This document shows positions 56,378 to 64,000 of a DNA stretch of 64,000 nt, in pieces. The stretch spans positions 113,229 to 177,228 of the forward strand of contig NZ_JALEGT010000079.1 of the NCBI RefSeq assembly GCF_022763305.1, in the 5' to 3' direction. Within the stretch, counting starts at the first letter, position 1; the number at the start of each line of letters is the position of its first letter. The notes under the pieces were generated by a model. That model worked only from the letters and a program-made list of their open reading frames with translations. It was not told where the DNA came from and searched no databases. The translations under genes were made by a program, and so were the position numbers. Source of the DNA: Marivita sp. (lineage in GTDB: Bacteria > Pseudomonadota > Alphaproteobacteria > Rhodobacterales > Rhodobacteraceae).

Positions 56378-57136
56378 ATGCTTCTCGACCGCCTTACCAC
56401 CATTCTGGAGCTTGTCGCCGTTGCGGGGCGACCGGTCTCGGCGGCGGATATTCAGAAGGCGACGGGCTTGCCGAAACCCACCAGTTACCGCTTGGTGCAG
56501 ACGCTTTTGGATCACGGCCTAATCGAAAGCCCCGCAGAGGATGGCCGCGTGGTAATCGGGGAACGGCTCATCCGCATCGCGCTGTTGGGCAAGTCGGATG
56601 TGGATGTGCGCAAGGCGGCGGCCCCCCTGCTCAAGGCGGCGGCGGTCAAGTTCAACGAAACGGTGTTCCTGTCGCGGTTCCGCAACGAACAGGTCGAGAT
56701 CATCCATGTCGAAACCCCGGAAGATCCGGCCCGCGCCTATATCCATCCCGGTCTGGGTGTGCGGCCATTGCACGCCTGTTCCTGCTCCAAGGCCATCGCC
56801 GCCTTTGCCGAACCCGCCTTTCAGGACAGCATCATCACCGGCACGCTGCGCGCCTATACCGAGTTCACCAAGACCACCGAAGCGGACCTGCGCCGCGAGT
56901 TTGCCGAGATCGTCAAACGGGGCTTTGCCGATTGCGATCAGGAGATCGACATCGGCATCGCCAGCGTCGCGGCCCCTGTCTCCATCGGCAATATCGGCGC
57001 GACGTTCAGCGTCGGCGCGGTTGGGCCGATCCGGCGGTTCGGGGCCGCATACCGGGCAGACATCGGCAAGAATCTGATAGACTTGGCCCAGCGCGTCAGC
57101 GGCGCCATTCAACTGTGCAACGTGCCCGAGGTTTGA
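56378..57136 (+). CDS. IclR-family transcriptional regulator
   Basis: A 252-residue IclR protein: N-terminal winged HTH (VSAADIQKATGLPKPTSYRLVQTL) and an effector domain with VRPLHACSCSKAIAAF and a Cys-containing IASVAAPVSIG. No ribosome-binding site is obvious because the repeat is right before the ATG, so a leader-poor start is possible. It is upstream of the methanethiol oxidase-like gene in the same direction, so is a candidate regulator of it. Confidence 0.88.
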   Translation: MLLDRLTTILELVAVAGRPVSAADIQKATGLPKPTSYRLVQTLLDHGLIESPAEDGRVVIGERLIRIALLGKSDVDVRKAAAPLLKAAAVKFNETVFLSRFRNEQVEIIHVETPEDPARAYIHPGLGVRPLHACSCSKAIAAFAEPAFQDSIITGTLRAYTEFTKTTEADLRREFAEIVKRGFADCDQEIDIGIASVAAPVSIGNIGATFSVGAVGPIRRFGAAYRADIGKNLIDLAQRVSGAIQLCNVPEV

Positions 57137-57217
57137 GGAGGCTTCGGGTCCGGCATCTCGACATGAGGATTTTTCAGCACCGACCCGCAAAGGGTCTGAA
57201 TTTCAAGGGAGGACCAC

Positions 57218-58618
57218 ATGAACTTAAGACCAGATCCAACATTTCACGCTACGGCCCAGCTTGCCATGCAGGCCCCCGTGGAAACCTACGGTTTTACCGT
57301 CATGCTCAGCCCGGATGGGTCGCAGCCCGACGGGCTGGCGGTTGTCGATCTCGACCCGAAATCCGACACCTATGGCACCATCGTTCACACGGTCATGATG
57401 CCCTACAAGGGCGACGAGTTTCACCATTTCGGCTGGAACGCCTGTTCTTCGTCCCTGTCGCCGCTGTCCGGGCATGCGTTTCTGGAACGTCGCTACCTGA
57501 TCGTGCCGGGCATCCGGTCGTCGCGCATCTACGTGATCGACGTGAAGGAACCGCTGAACGCGAAAATTCACAAGATCATCGAACCCGAGGAAGTGTTCGC
57601 CAAGACCGGCTATTCGCGCCCGCACACCATCCATTGCGGCCCCGAAGGCATCTACGTCTCGACCCTTGGTGGCGGCGGCAAGGACGGGACCGATGGCCCT
57701 CCGGGCATTTTCATCATGGATTGCGAAACCTTCGAGATCATCGGCCAGTACGAGATGGATCGCGGTCCGCAGGACAAGCACTATGATTTTTGGTGGAACC
57801 TGCCGCAGGATTACATGGTCAGCTCCGAATGGGGCCTGCCGCCGCAATTCGAGAACGGGCTGGTGGCCGAAGACCTGCTGTCCAACAAGTATGGCCATTC
57901 GATCCATTTCTGGGACCTGCGCCGCCGCAAGAACATCCAGACCATCGACCTTGGCGCCAATCACCAGATGGCGCTGGAAATCCGGCCCGCGCATGACCCC
58001 AAGAAATCCTACGGCTTCTGCGGCGTCGTTGTGGACACCACCAACCTGCAAGGCGCGATCTTCACCTGGTGGCGCGGTGACGATGGAACATGGCAGGCCA
58101 AGAAGACAATCACCATCGACCCGCGCCCCGAAGACCCGGCCAACCTGCCACCGCTGTTGCAGGGGTTTGGTGCGGTCCCGCCTTTGGTCACGGACATCGA
58201 CCTCAGCCTTGATGACAAATATCTCTATGTCGCGTGCTGGGGTCTCGGCGAGATGCACCAATACGACGTGTCCGATCCGATGAACCCGAAGCTGGCTGGC
58301 AAGGTGGAAATCGGCGGCATTGCCCGGAACACCAAACACCCAAGCGGCGGGGAGTTCGCCTTTGGCCCGCAGATGGTCGAGGTGAGCCGCGACGGCAAGC
58401 GGGTCTACTGGACCAACTCGCTCTATTCGACCTGGGACGAACAGTTCTACCCCGGTCAGGATGGCGGCCAGATGGTGATGGCGCGGGTCGGCGACAGCGG
58501 TGGTCTGACACTGGACAAGGATTTCTACGTTCAGTTTCCCAAGGGCCTGCGCTCCCACCAGATCCGGCTTGAAGGCGGCGATTGCTCGACCGACAGCTTC
58601 TGCTATCCCAACGTCTGA
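57218..58618 (+). CDS. mtoX: SELENBP1/methanethiol oxidase family protein (SBP56)
   Basis: A 466-residue beta-propeller protein. Features shared with SELENBP1: HHFGWNACSSS (Cys at about 76), LLD-type ETFEI, YDFWWNLPQDYMVSSEWG, LDDKYLYVACWG, YSTWDEQFYP and the C-terminal GDCSTD. Known members oxidise methanethiol to formaldehyde, H2S and H2O2 with copper. The Hyphomicrobium enzyme is periplasmic, but no signal peptide is visible here. A GGGAGGACC site precedes the ATG. Function is inferred from the family. Confidence 0.82.
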   Translation: MNLRPDPTFHATAQLAMQAPVETYGFTVMLSPDGSQPDGLAVVDLDPKSDTYGTIVHTVMMPYKGDEFHHFGWNACSSSLSPLSGHAFLERRYLIVPGIRSSRIYVIDVKEPLNAKIHKIIEPEEVFAKTGYSRPHTIHCGPEGIYVSTLGGGGKDGTDGPPGIFIMDCETFEIIGQYEMDRGPQDKHYDFWWNLPQDYMVSSEWGLPPQFENGLVAEDLLSNKYGHSIHFWDLRRRKNIQTIDLGANHQMALEIRPAHDPKKSYGFCGVVVDTTNLQGAIFTWWRGDDGTWQAKKTITIDPRPEDPANLPPLLQGFGAVPPLVTDIDLSLDDKYLYVACWGLGEMHQYDVSDPMNPKLAGKVEIGGIARNTKHPSGGEFAFGPQMVEVSRDGKRVYWTNSLYSTWDEQFYPGQDGGQMVMARVGDSGGLTLDKDFYVQFPKGLRSHQIRLEGGDCSTDSFCYPNV

Positions 58619-58626
58619 CCGTCTGA

Positions 58627-59298
58627 ATGAGCTTTGATCCAAGCACGGTGACGGCCCTCTGGGGGGCCGTCATTCTGTCCGGCATCTACCACGGCATCAA
58701 TCCCGGCATGGGCTGGCCGCTTGCAGTGTCCGCAGCCCTGATGGAAGGCCGCCCCCGTGCCATGGGCCGGGCCTTGGTTGCCTTGGCGGTCGGGCATTTC
58801 CTCGCCATGACGGCGATCCTTTTTCCGTTTTCGGTGATGACCGCGCTGGTCACGTGGGAGACACAGATCCGCATCGGTGCCGGGGCGCTGGTGATCGCGA
58901 TGGGCATTTACCTCCTGATCAACCGCCGCCATCCCCGCTTTCTGGCCCGCGTCCACCCTGCCCGCCTGGCGCTCTGGTCGTTCCTTGCCGCCATGGCGCA
59001 TGGCGCGGGGCTGATGCTGGTGCCGATCTATCTCGGGATCTGCGGCATCGACGTGGGCGGCGACGGGCACGCGGCAGCGGGCGCGCTCATGACCCAGAAC
59101 ATCGCCACCGCCTTTCTGGTGGCGCTTGTGCATACCGGGGCCATGACCCTCGCCGGTGCGGTGCTCGCCGTGGTGATCTATCTCTGGCTCGGCATCAAGT
59201 TCCTGTCGCGCACGTGGTTCAACCTCGACATCGTCTGGGCGCTGAGCCTTGTCGTCGTGGGCGGGTTCGGAATTGCATCCGCGCTTTACGGGCATTGA
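58627..59298 (+). CDS. conserved polytopic membrane protein next to mtoX
   Basis: A 223-residue protein with six or so hydrophobic segments and the opening GIYHGINPGMGWPLAV, where the His and Pro-Gly recall the HoxN/NixA-type metal-transporter helix HG-x-NP. It starts 8 bases after mtoX, a likely operon. Copper or nickel/cobalt transport is one guess from the motif, not shown. Its stop overlaps the convergent sigma factor stop by 13 bases. Confidence 0.65.
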   Translation: MSFDPSTVTALWGAVILSGIYHGINPGMGWPLAVSAALMEGRPRAMGRALVALAVGHFLAMTAILFPFSVMTALVTWETQIRIGAGALVIAMGIYLLINRRHPRFLARVHPARLALWSFLAAMAHGAGLMLVPIYLGICGIDVGGDGHAAAGALMTQNIATAFLVALVHTGAMTLAGAVLAVVIYLWLGIKFLSRTWFNLDIVWALSLVVVGGFGIASALYGH

Positions 59299-60557
59299 CG
59301 GACGCCCTCGCCCGTCGCCAAGCCAGCCAATTGGTCTTCCAGAAAAGCCCGCACCGACGCATCGTCAGCCAACTCGATGGCCCGGAGAAGGCACTCCGCT
59401 CGCAACTCAGTCTTCCCGGCCAGTTCAGCGACCCGCGCGCGGGCCACCCACCAGGGTTGGTGCATCTCAACCCGTTCTGCCGGGAGACCCTCCAGCGCGT
59501 CGAGCGCGCGCGCGGGATCGCCTGCCTCCGCCCAGACCACGGCCCGCCCGATCTGCGCACCGAGACTGCCGGTGTGCGCGATGAGCATGTCATAAAGCGT
59601 GCCGAGGGCCGCAAGGTTCAGCTGTCCCGTGATCGGGCGCTGAACATGCACAGACTGGATCGCGGCCTCGCATTGAAAGCGCCCGAACCGCCCGGCCTGT
59701 GCCGCTGCCGACAGCAGACCTTCCGCCTCGATCACCATGTCGCGGTGCCACAGGCGTGCATCCTGACGATCCAGCGGCACAAAGCGCCCTTCGCCATCGC
59801 GTCTAGCTGGACGGCGCGCGGCGCAATAGAGCATCAGCGCCAGAAGGCCCTTGGGTTCGGGCTCCTCGGGAAGCGCCGCAACGATCAACCGCGCCAGCCA
59901 GATCGCCTCGCCGGTCAGAGCCTCGGGATCTTCCGGCGTATCGAGCCCGTCCCAGCCCGATCCGAATGCAGCGTAGATCGCGTCCAGCACCGTGTCGAGC
60001 CGAGGGGCCATGTCCTCGGGGTCCGGCAGGGCAAAGGTCAACCCGGCATCGCGGATGCGTGCCTTGGCCCGGACCAACCGCTGCGACATTGTTGCGGGCG
60101 GGACGAGGAAGGCCCGCGCGATGCGACCCGCGTCGAACCCCAGGACCGTCTGCAGGATCAGCGGCGCACGGGCCGTCGCGTCGATGGCAGGATGCGCACA
60201 GACGAACATCAGCCGCAAACGGGCATCGGCCAGAGGCGCGTCCTGCCGGTCGGCTAACGCGCCCTCCTCGATCCGGCGCAGGATCTCGGGCTCAGCACGG
60301 CGTTGGACCGCGGCACTGCGCGCCATATTTCGCCGCCGGTTGCGCGCAGCCGTGATCAGCCAGGCGTCGGGATTGCGGGGCACCCCGGTCCGGGGCCAGC
60401 TGTCGAGCGCCGCCACAAGAGCGTCGGCCAACGCATCTTCGGCACGGGCAATGTCACGATCCTCGGCGGCGAGGATCGCGACAAGCCTTCCGTAGCTGGC
60501 GCGGGCGGCCTGTTCCGCCGCCCGCACCGCCTCGGAGCCAGCGGCCGAACGGGTCAC
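59286..60557 (-). CDS. ECF sigma factor, ECF42 group
   Basis: A 423-residue protein: N-terminal sigma-2/sigma-4 regions (residues about 1-175, with PDAWLITAARNRRRN and PPATMSQRLVRAK) and a long helical C-terminal domain (to 423) of TPR type. This extended form plus an adjacent DGPF-motif protein is the ECF42 arrangement, in which the C-terminal part affects activity and no classical anti-sigma is found. It starts within the DGPF gene (4-base overlap). Confidence 0.85.
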   Translation of the reverse strand: MTRSAAGSEAVRAAEQAARASYGRLVAILAAEDRDIARAEDALADALVAALDSWPRTGVPRNPDAWLITAARNRRRNMARSAAVQRRAEPEILRRIEEGALADRQDAPLADARLRLMFVCAHPAIDATARAPLILQTVLGFDAGRIARAFLVPPATMSQRLVRAKARIRDAGLTFALPDPEDMAPRLDTVLDAIYAAFGSGWDGLDTPEDPEALTGEAIWLARLIVAALPEEPEPKGLLALMLYCAARRPARRDGEGRFVPLDRQDARLWHRDMVIEAEGLLSAAAQAGRFGRFQCEAAIQSVHVQRPITGQLNLAALGTLYDMLIAHTGSLGAQIGRAVVWAEAGDPARALDALEGLPAERVEMHQPWWVARARVAELAGKTELRAECLLRAIELADDASVRAFLEDQLAGLATGEGVRQCP

Positions 60558-60919
60558 GCAGGCGGGGTCGGCATCGGCAGGATCGGTCGCACCTCGACCG
60601 AGGCCGTGCGGGCCGACGGTGCCTTTTCCGCCCAGTCGAGCGCCGTGTCGAGATCAGGCACCTCGATCACGAAATACCCGCCCAACTGTTCCTTCGTATC
60701 GGCGAAGGGGCCGTCCTCGACGACCCGCTTGCCGTCCTTGAGACGCAGGGTCGTCGCTGCGTGCGGCCCCTGCAGCCCATCACCTTTGACGATGATCCCG
60801 GCCTGGGCCATCGCCCCGATGAACGCGGTCCAGCCGCCCCAATAGGTCTGCGCATGATCCGGGTGATTGCGTTGCGCAAAGTCTTCGGCGGTTTCGTTCA
60901 GAATAAGCATGAATTGCAT
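60554..60919 (-). CDS. YCII/DGPF-domain protein
   Basis: A 121-residue protein with the DGPF motif in VEDGPFADTKEQLGGYFVIE, the hallmark of YCII-family proteins coded with ECF42 sigma factors. It lies immediately upstream of the sigma gene with an ATGA overlap. It is thought to be a target or sensor of the ECF42 system; its chemistry is not known. Confidence 0.88.
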   Translation of the reverse strand: MQFMLILNETAEDFAQRNHPDHAQTYWGGWTAFIGAMAQAGIIVKGDGLQGPHAATTLRLKDGKRVVEDGPFADTKEQLGGYFVIEVPDLDTALDWAEKAPSARTASVEVRPILPMPTPPA

Positions 60920-60965
60920 GTCGGTCTCTCCTGTGGATCACATAGCACGGTTGTGGGACGGGCGG

Positions 60966-61409
60966 TCAGGATTTCGTCGGCATGGCCCGGGCCAGCGCGT
61001 AGAGTGCCGCTGCAATCAGCACAACGGTGGTCAGAATGACGACCTGCGGCATGCCCATCGCCGCGAAGACCCCATGCACCGCGTCACCGATCCAGAGCGC
61101 GACATAGGCCACAAGCGAGACCAGCAGCACCATCCGCGCCGCGGCATGGCGCAACAGAAGAAGCGCGCAGCCTGCCAGCCCCCCGAACACACCGACGCCG
61201 AACGCCACGGTCATCCACGCCGGATAGCCGGTCATCACGGCGGCCTGTTCCGGGGTCAGCCCCGAGGCGATGACGCTGGTTTCGGTGGCAGTCAGTGTTC
61301 CGACGAACTGGACCGCTCCGAAGAGGTTCCAGGCCAGTCCGCCCGAGACAGCGGCGGTTCTCCATACCGGGGGACGGAGGGAAACGGGGGCAAAGGAAAG
61401 GTCGGTCAC
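60966..61409 (-). CDS. small membrane protein upstream of ECF42 pair
   Basis: A 147-residue protein with four hydrophobic segments. The GTG start at 61409 is chosen because AGGAG lies 7 bases before it; the ATG at 61433 has none. It stands 46 bases upstream of the DGPF gene on the same strand, so may be part of the ECF42 operon. I do not recognise the family. Confidence 0.65.
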   Translation of the reverse strand: MTDLSFAPVSLRPPVWRTAAVSGGLAWNLFGAVQFVGTLTATETSVIASGLTPEQAAVMTGYPAWMTVAFGVGVFGGLAGCALLLLRHAAARMVLLVSLVAYVALWIGDAVHGVFAAMGMPQVVILTTVVLIAAALYALARAMPTKS

Positions 61410-61571
61410 GGCAAATCTCCTGTATTGGATCATCTGTGTCACGAAGCCACCGGAATGGGACTTCTGATGGGATGACACCCGACAGGCAGGGATTTCGACA
61501 GGCACAGAAAATTTTTTTGAAGGCCGCCGATTGGTGACGGCCGACAGGCGGATCAGAGGATCACAGTCGCG

Positions 61572-62489
61572 TCACGACCACGGCCCCTTGGACCCACGAT
61601 CGGACCGGCCCGTTCTGGGAACCCGGCTTTGGGTTACACCGGCCCCACGCGACGCCGACGCACCGGCCATGGCGCGCAGGGCCGCGATCCGGTTCTCGGT
61701 CGCCGGATGGGTGGCGAACAGATTGTCGTGCTTGTGGGCATGCAGCGGATTGATGATGAACATATGCGCAGTGGCCGGATTGCGCTCGGCCGCGTGGTTG
61801 TCGATCTGCGCCGCACCCATCGCGATCTTCTCGAGCGCCGAGGCCAGCCGGAGCGGATGGCCGCAAATCTCGGCCCCTGCCTTGTCCGCCGCGTATTCCC
61901 GCGTCCGGCTGATCGCCATCTGCACGAGCGCGGCTGCCATTGGCGCCAGGAACATCATCAGCAACGTGCCCACCAGTCCCAACCGCTCGCGCGAGCCGCC
62001 AAAGAACAGCGCGAAATTCGCGAGCATCGAAATCGCACCGGCAAAGGTCGCCGTCACGGTCATGATTGCCGTGTCATGGTTTCGGATATGGGCCAGCTCA
62101 TGCGCGATCACCCCGGCCAGCTCCTCGCGGGTCAGGTTGCGCAGGAGGCCCGTCGTCACCGCGACCGCGCCATTCGCCGGGTTGCGCCCGGTCGCAAACG
62201 CATTCGGCTGCGGTGTGTCGATGAGATAGACCTTGGGCTCCGGCAGTCCGGCAGCGCGCGCAAGTTCCGCCGTGAGCTGATAAAGCCCCAGCCTGTCGCC
62301 GGCAAGAACCGGTTCGGCATTGTGCATCCGCAGGACAACACGATCCGAATTCCAACACGTGAAGACATTCATCGCCGCCGCAACCACAAGCGCGATCAAC
62401 GCACCCCCAGACCCGCCCAGAAGGTAGCCCACACCCATGAACAAGGCGGTCATCGCCGCCATCAGAAGCGCCGTCTTCGCATACCCCAT
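61572..62489 (-). CDS. htpX: zinc metalloprotease HtpX
   Basis: A 305-residue M48 membrane protease. The start at 62489 ([17 protein letters not shown]) follows GGAGGGCGGT. Two N-terminal hydrophobic segments are followed by the zinc motif HELAH (near residue 139) and a further Glu ligand region ([12 protein letters not shown]). HtpX degrades misfolded inner-membrane proteins with its active site in the cytoplasm. The 162-base gap downstream before the small membrane protein has no clear element. Confidence 0.93.
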   Translation of the reverse strand: MGYAKTALLMAAMTALFMGVGYLLGGSGGALIALVVAAAMNVFTCWNSDRVVLRMHNAEPVLAGDRLGLYQLTAELARAAGLPEPKVYLIDTPQPNAFATGRNPANGAVAVTTGLLRNLTREELAGVIAHELAHIRNHDTAIMTVTATFAGAISMLANFALFFGGSRERLGLVGTLLMMFLAPMAAALVQMAISRTREYAADKAGAEICGHPLRLASALEKIAMGAAQIDNHAAERNPATAHMFIINPLHAHKHDNLFATHPATENRIAALRAMAGASASRGAGVTQSRVPRTGRSDRGSKGPWS

Positions 62490-62589
62490 ACCGCCCTCCA
62501 TATCGCCCGGTCGCCGACACTCTGACATATGGTCGACCCTCCCGCCCATGCAAGGTGGGGGATTTCGGGGGTGTTACAGGTGCGGAGGT

Positions 62590-62608
62590 GGCGGACAGGA
62601 AGTCCGCC
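62590..62608. terminator. hairpin at the htpX/integrase gap
   Basis: GGCGGAC and GTCCGCC form a perfect 7-bp stem with a 5-base loop. It lies upstream of htpX, near the point where base composition falls, and may mark the edge of the integrated segment. A second imperfect repeat (CCCCCAT... GGAATGGGGG, 62692-62716) lies just before the integrase start and could be a control site. No tRNA gene is present. Confidence 0.4.
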
Positions 62609-62722
62609 GAACCAAGATCCAGTGACTTCTGATAATTTCCTATTTTCAGATACTTATACGAATAATTTGTCTTGCGTGTTCCAAGAACGCCCCCCATATT
62701 CCGAACAGGAATGGGGGACGCG

Positions 62723-63922
62723 ATGGCGGACAAAAATCGGGCAATCGAACGGAAGGCACCAAGCAAGCGAGCTGAAAAAGCCTTGTCAGCCGCCTTTGTA
62801 CGCACGGTCACCATACCCGGCAAATATACAGACGGTCACGGCCTGTTTCTCAAGGTTGATCCTTCGGGGGCAAAGCGTTGGGTGCAGCGCATCATCATTC
62901 GCGGCAAGCGCACAGAGATTGGCATGGGCAGCGCGTCTCTCGTCACCTTGGCAGAAGCACGTGAAGCCGCATTGCAAAACCGCAAAGTTGCGCGAGCGGG
63001 TGGTGACCCGCTCCAAGCCAAGCGCACCGCTCAGGCGTTGCTGACGTTTGAGGAAGCCGCCCGCAAAGTTCACAAGATCCACGAACCGACATGGCGCAAC
63101 AAGAAACACGCTGCTCAATTCATCTCAACATTAGGAACTTACACCTTTCCACGCATTGGCAAACTCAAGGTGTCTGAGGTGACTACGGCTGATGTGCTGG
63201 CGGTCCTACAACCCATCTGGCTGGAAAAGCCAGAGACCGCGCGGCGCGTTCGTCAACGTATTGGCACAGTGATGAAATGGGCTGTTGCGAATGGCTGGCG
63301 GACGGACAATCCGACAGAAGCGATTTCCCAAGCTTTGCCTAAGCAGAACGACAAGCAGCAACATCGCAAGGCCCTACCCTACGACAAAGTCCCAGAGTTT
63401 CTTGAGGCTTTGAAAGCTTCAGACGCAGGCGCTTTAACCAAGCTGGCGCTGGAACTAGTCGTGTTGACTGCATCCCGCTCAAGCGAGGTTCGCAAAGCGG
63501 AATGGTCAGAGTTCGACCTCGAAAACGGGATCTGGACGCGGCCCGCCGAACGAATGAAATCAAAGAAAGAGCATCGCGTTCCGTTGTCGTCACGTGCGTT
63601 AGAAATCCTGAAAGAAGCCCGCACACTTGGCACTGGTGAAGGTCTGGTTTTTCCCGGCACAAAAGTCGGAAAACCGTTGTCCGATATGACGTTGCTCAAG
63701 CTGACCAATGAGTTGGGCTATGACGTGCACGTCCATGGGTTCCGCACATCATTCAAGACATGGGCGCAAGAACGCACGAACACGCCGCGCGATGTGTCTG
63801 AAGCCGCACTTGCACACGTGGTCAAAGACAAGGCTGAAGCAGCCTATGCACGTTCGGACTTTTTTGAGAAGCGGCGGACGTTGATGGAGCGATGGTCGGT
63901 TTTTGTATACTCATGCGCCTGA
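62723..63922 (+). CDS. tyrosine-family site-specific integrase
   Basis: A 399-residue phage/island integrase of the P4-like group: an N-terminal DUF4102-type arm (YTDGHGLFLKVDPSGAKRWV) and a C-terminal catalytic domain with Arg in TASRSSEVRKAEW, His-x-x-Arg in HVHGFRTSF, His in AALAHVV and the Tyr nucleophile in AAYARSDFF. The protein looks complete. The start at 62723 (MADKNRAI) is favoured; ATG 62711 is an alternative. GC content is lower than in the genes to the left, so it probably entered by transfer. The 78 bases after it hold nothing clear. Confidence 0.9.
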   Translation: MADKNRAIERKAPSKRAEKALSAAFVRTVTIPGKYTDGHGLFLKVDPSGAKRWVQRIIIRGKRTEIGMGSASLVTLAEAREAALQNRKVARAGGDPLQAKRTAQALLTFEEAARKVHKIHEPTWRNKKHAAQFISTLGTYTFPRIGKLKVSEVTTADVLAVLQPIWLEKPETARRVRQRIGTVMKWAVANGWRTDNPTEAISQALPKQNDKQQHRKALPYDKVPEFLEALKASDAGALTKLALELVVLTASRSSEVRKAEWSEFDLENGIWTRPAERMKSKKEHRVPLSSRALEILKEARTLGTGEGLVFPGTKVGKPLSDMTLLKLTNELGYDVHVHGFRTSFKTWAQERTNTPRDVSEAALAHVVKDKAEAAYARSDFFEKRRTLMERWSVFVYSCA

Positions 63923-64000
63923 ATTGACCTGATGTCGTTTCAGACGATTTTGTATTTTTCTAGGGATACGACGCGGAAGTTGTCGGTTACGGTATCGCGA

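Noticed and set aside
62490..62722. tRNA gene as integration target of the integrase
   Set aside because: No cloverleaf or TTCRA T-arm pattern could be found in the gap.

Overview
This GC-rich window reads as chromosome of a marine-type alphaproteobacterium of the Rhodobacteraceae (Roseobacter group). The grounds are bacteriochlorophyll genes with PpsR and FnrL boxes, gatCA without gatB, several TRAP transporters, a DHPS (sulfonate) dehydrogenase cluster and typical family gene content. No rRNA, tRNA or CRISPR array was seen. The genus cannot be told from the sequence alone.

Region 1 (1-16 kb) is mostly housekeeping and metabolism. It holds a truncated lipoprotein gene, gatA-gatC, an HWE-type GAF histidine kinase, and bchE-bchJ (anaerobic Mg-protoporphyrin cyclase and a V4R protein), with two TGT-N12-ACA repressor boxes and one FNR-type box upstream. 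It also holds a UPF0173 hydrolase, metY, a quinone oxidoreductase, the glycerol genes glpK-glpD with divergent glpR, and cobQ.

Region 2 (15-26 kb) contains sugar and sulfonate functions. A LacI-type regulator with paired operators faces a histidinol-dehydrogenase-like gene best read as hpsN, followed by an SDR and a zinc alcohol dehydrogenase, an hpsNOP-like set. UspA and MscS genes follow, then a sugar ABC transporter (frcBCA-like) with divergent ROK repressor and a perfect AT-rich palindrome between them.

Region 3 (25.5-53 kb) is a catabolic island built from three uptake modules. On the minus strand lie an arylamine N-acetyltransferase, an extradiol dioxygenase, a DctMQP TRAP transporter, a LigM-family tetrahydrofolate-dependent O-demethylase, and GntR and AraC regulators. 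Divergently run an aldehyde dehydrogenase, a complete Liv-type ABC transporter (its LivF carries a long Ala/Pro-rich tail), a second aldehyde dehydrogenase and a flotillin. Next come a TauE/TPP-enzyme pair and, divergently, a TAXI-TRAP transporter, an IclR regulator, a third aldehyde dehydrogenase, a flavin monooxygenase and an SDR. The set suggests uptake and breakdown of methoxylated or hydroxylated aromatic compounds, but no substrate is shown.

Region 4 (53-62.5 kb) has an AraC/NmrA/DUF4345/DUF1772 run, an IclR regulator followed by a SELENBP/methanethiol oxidase homologue and a membrane protein, an ECF42-type sigma factor with its DGPF partner, and a small-membrane-protein gene and htpX. 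Region 5 (62.6 kb to the end) starts a lower-GC segment with a tyrosine integrase, probably the edge of an integrated element.
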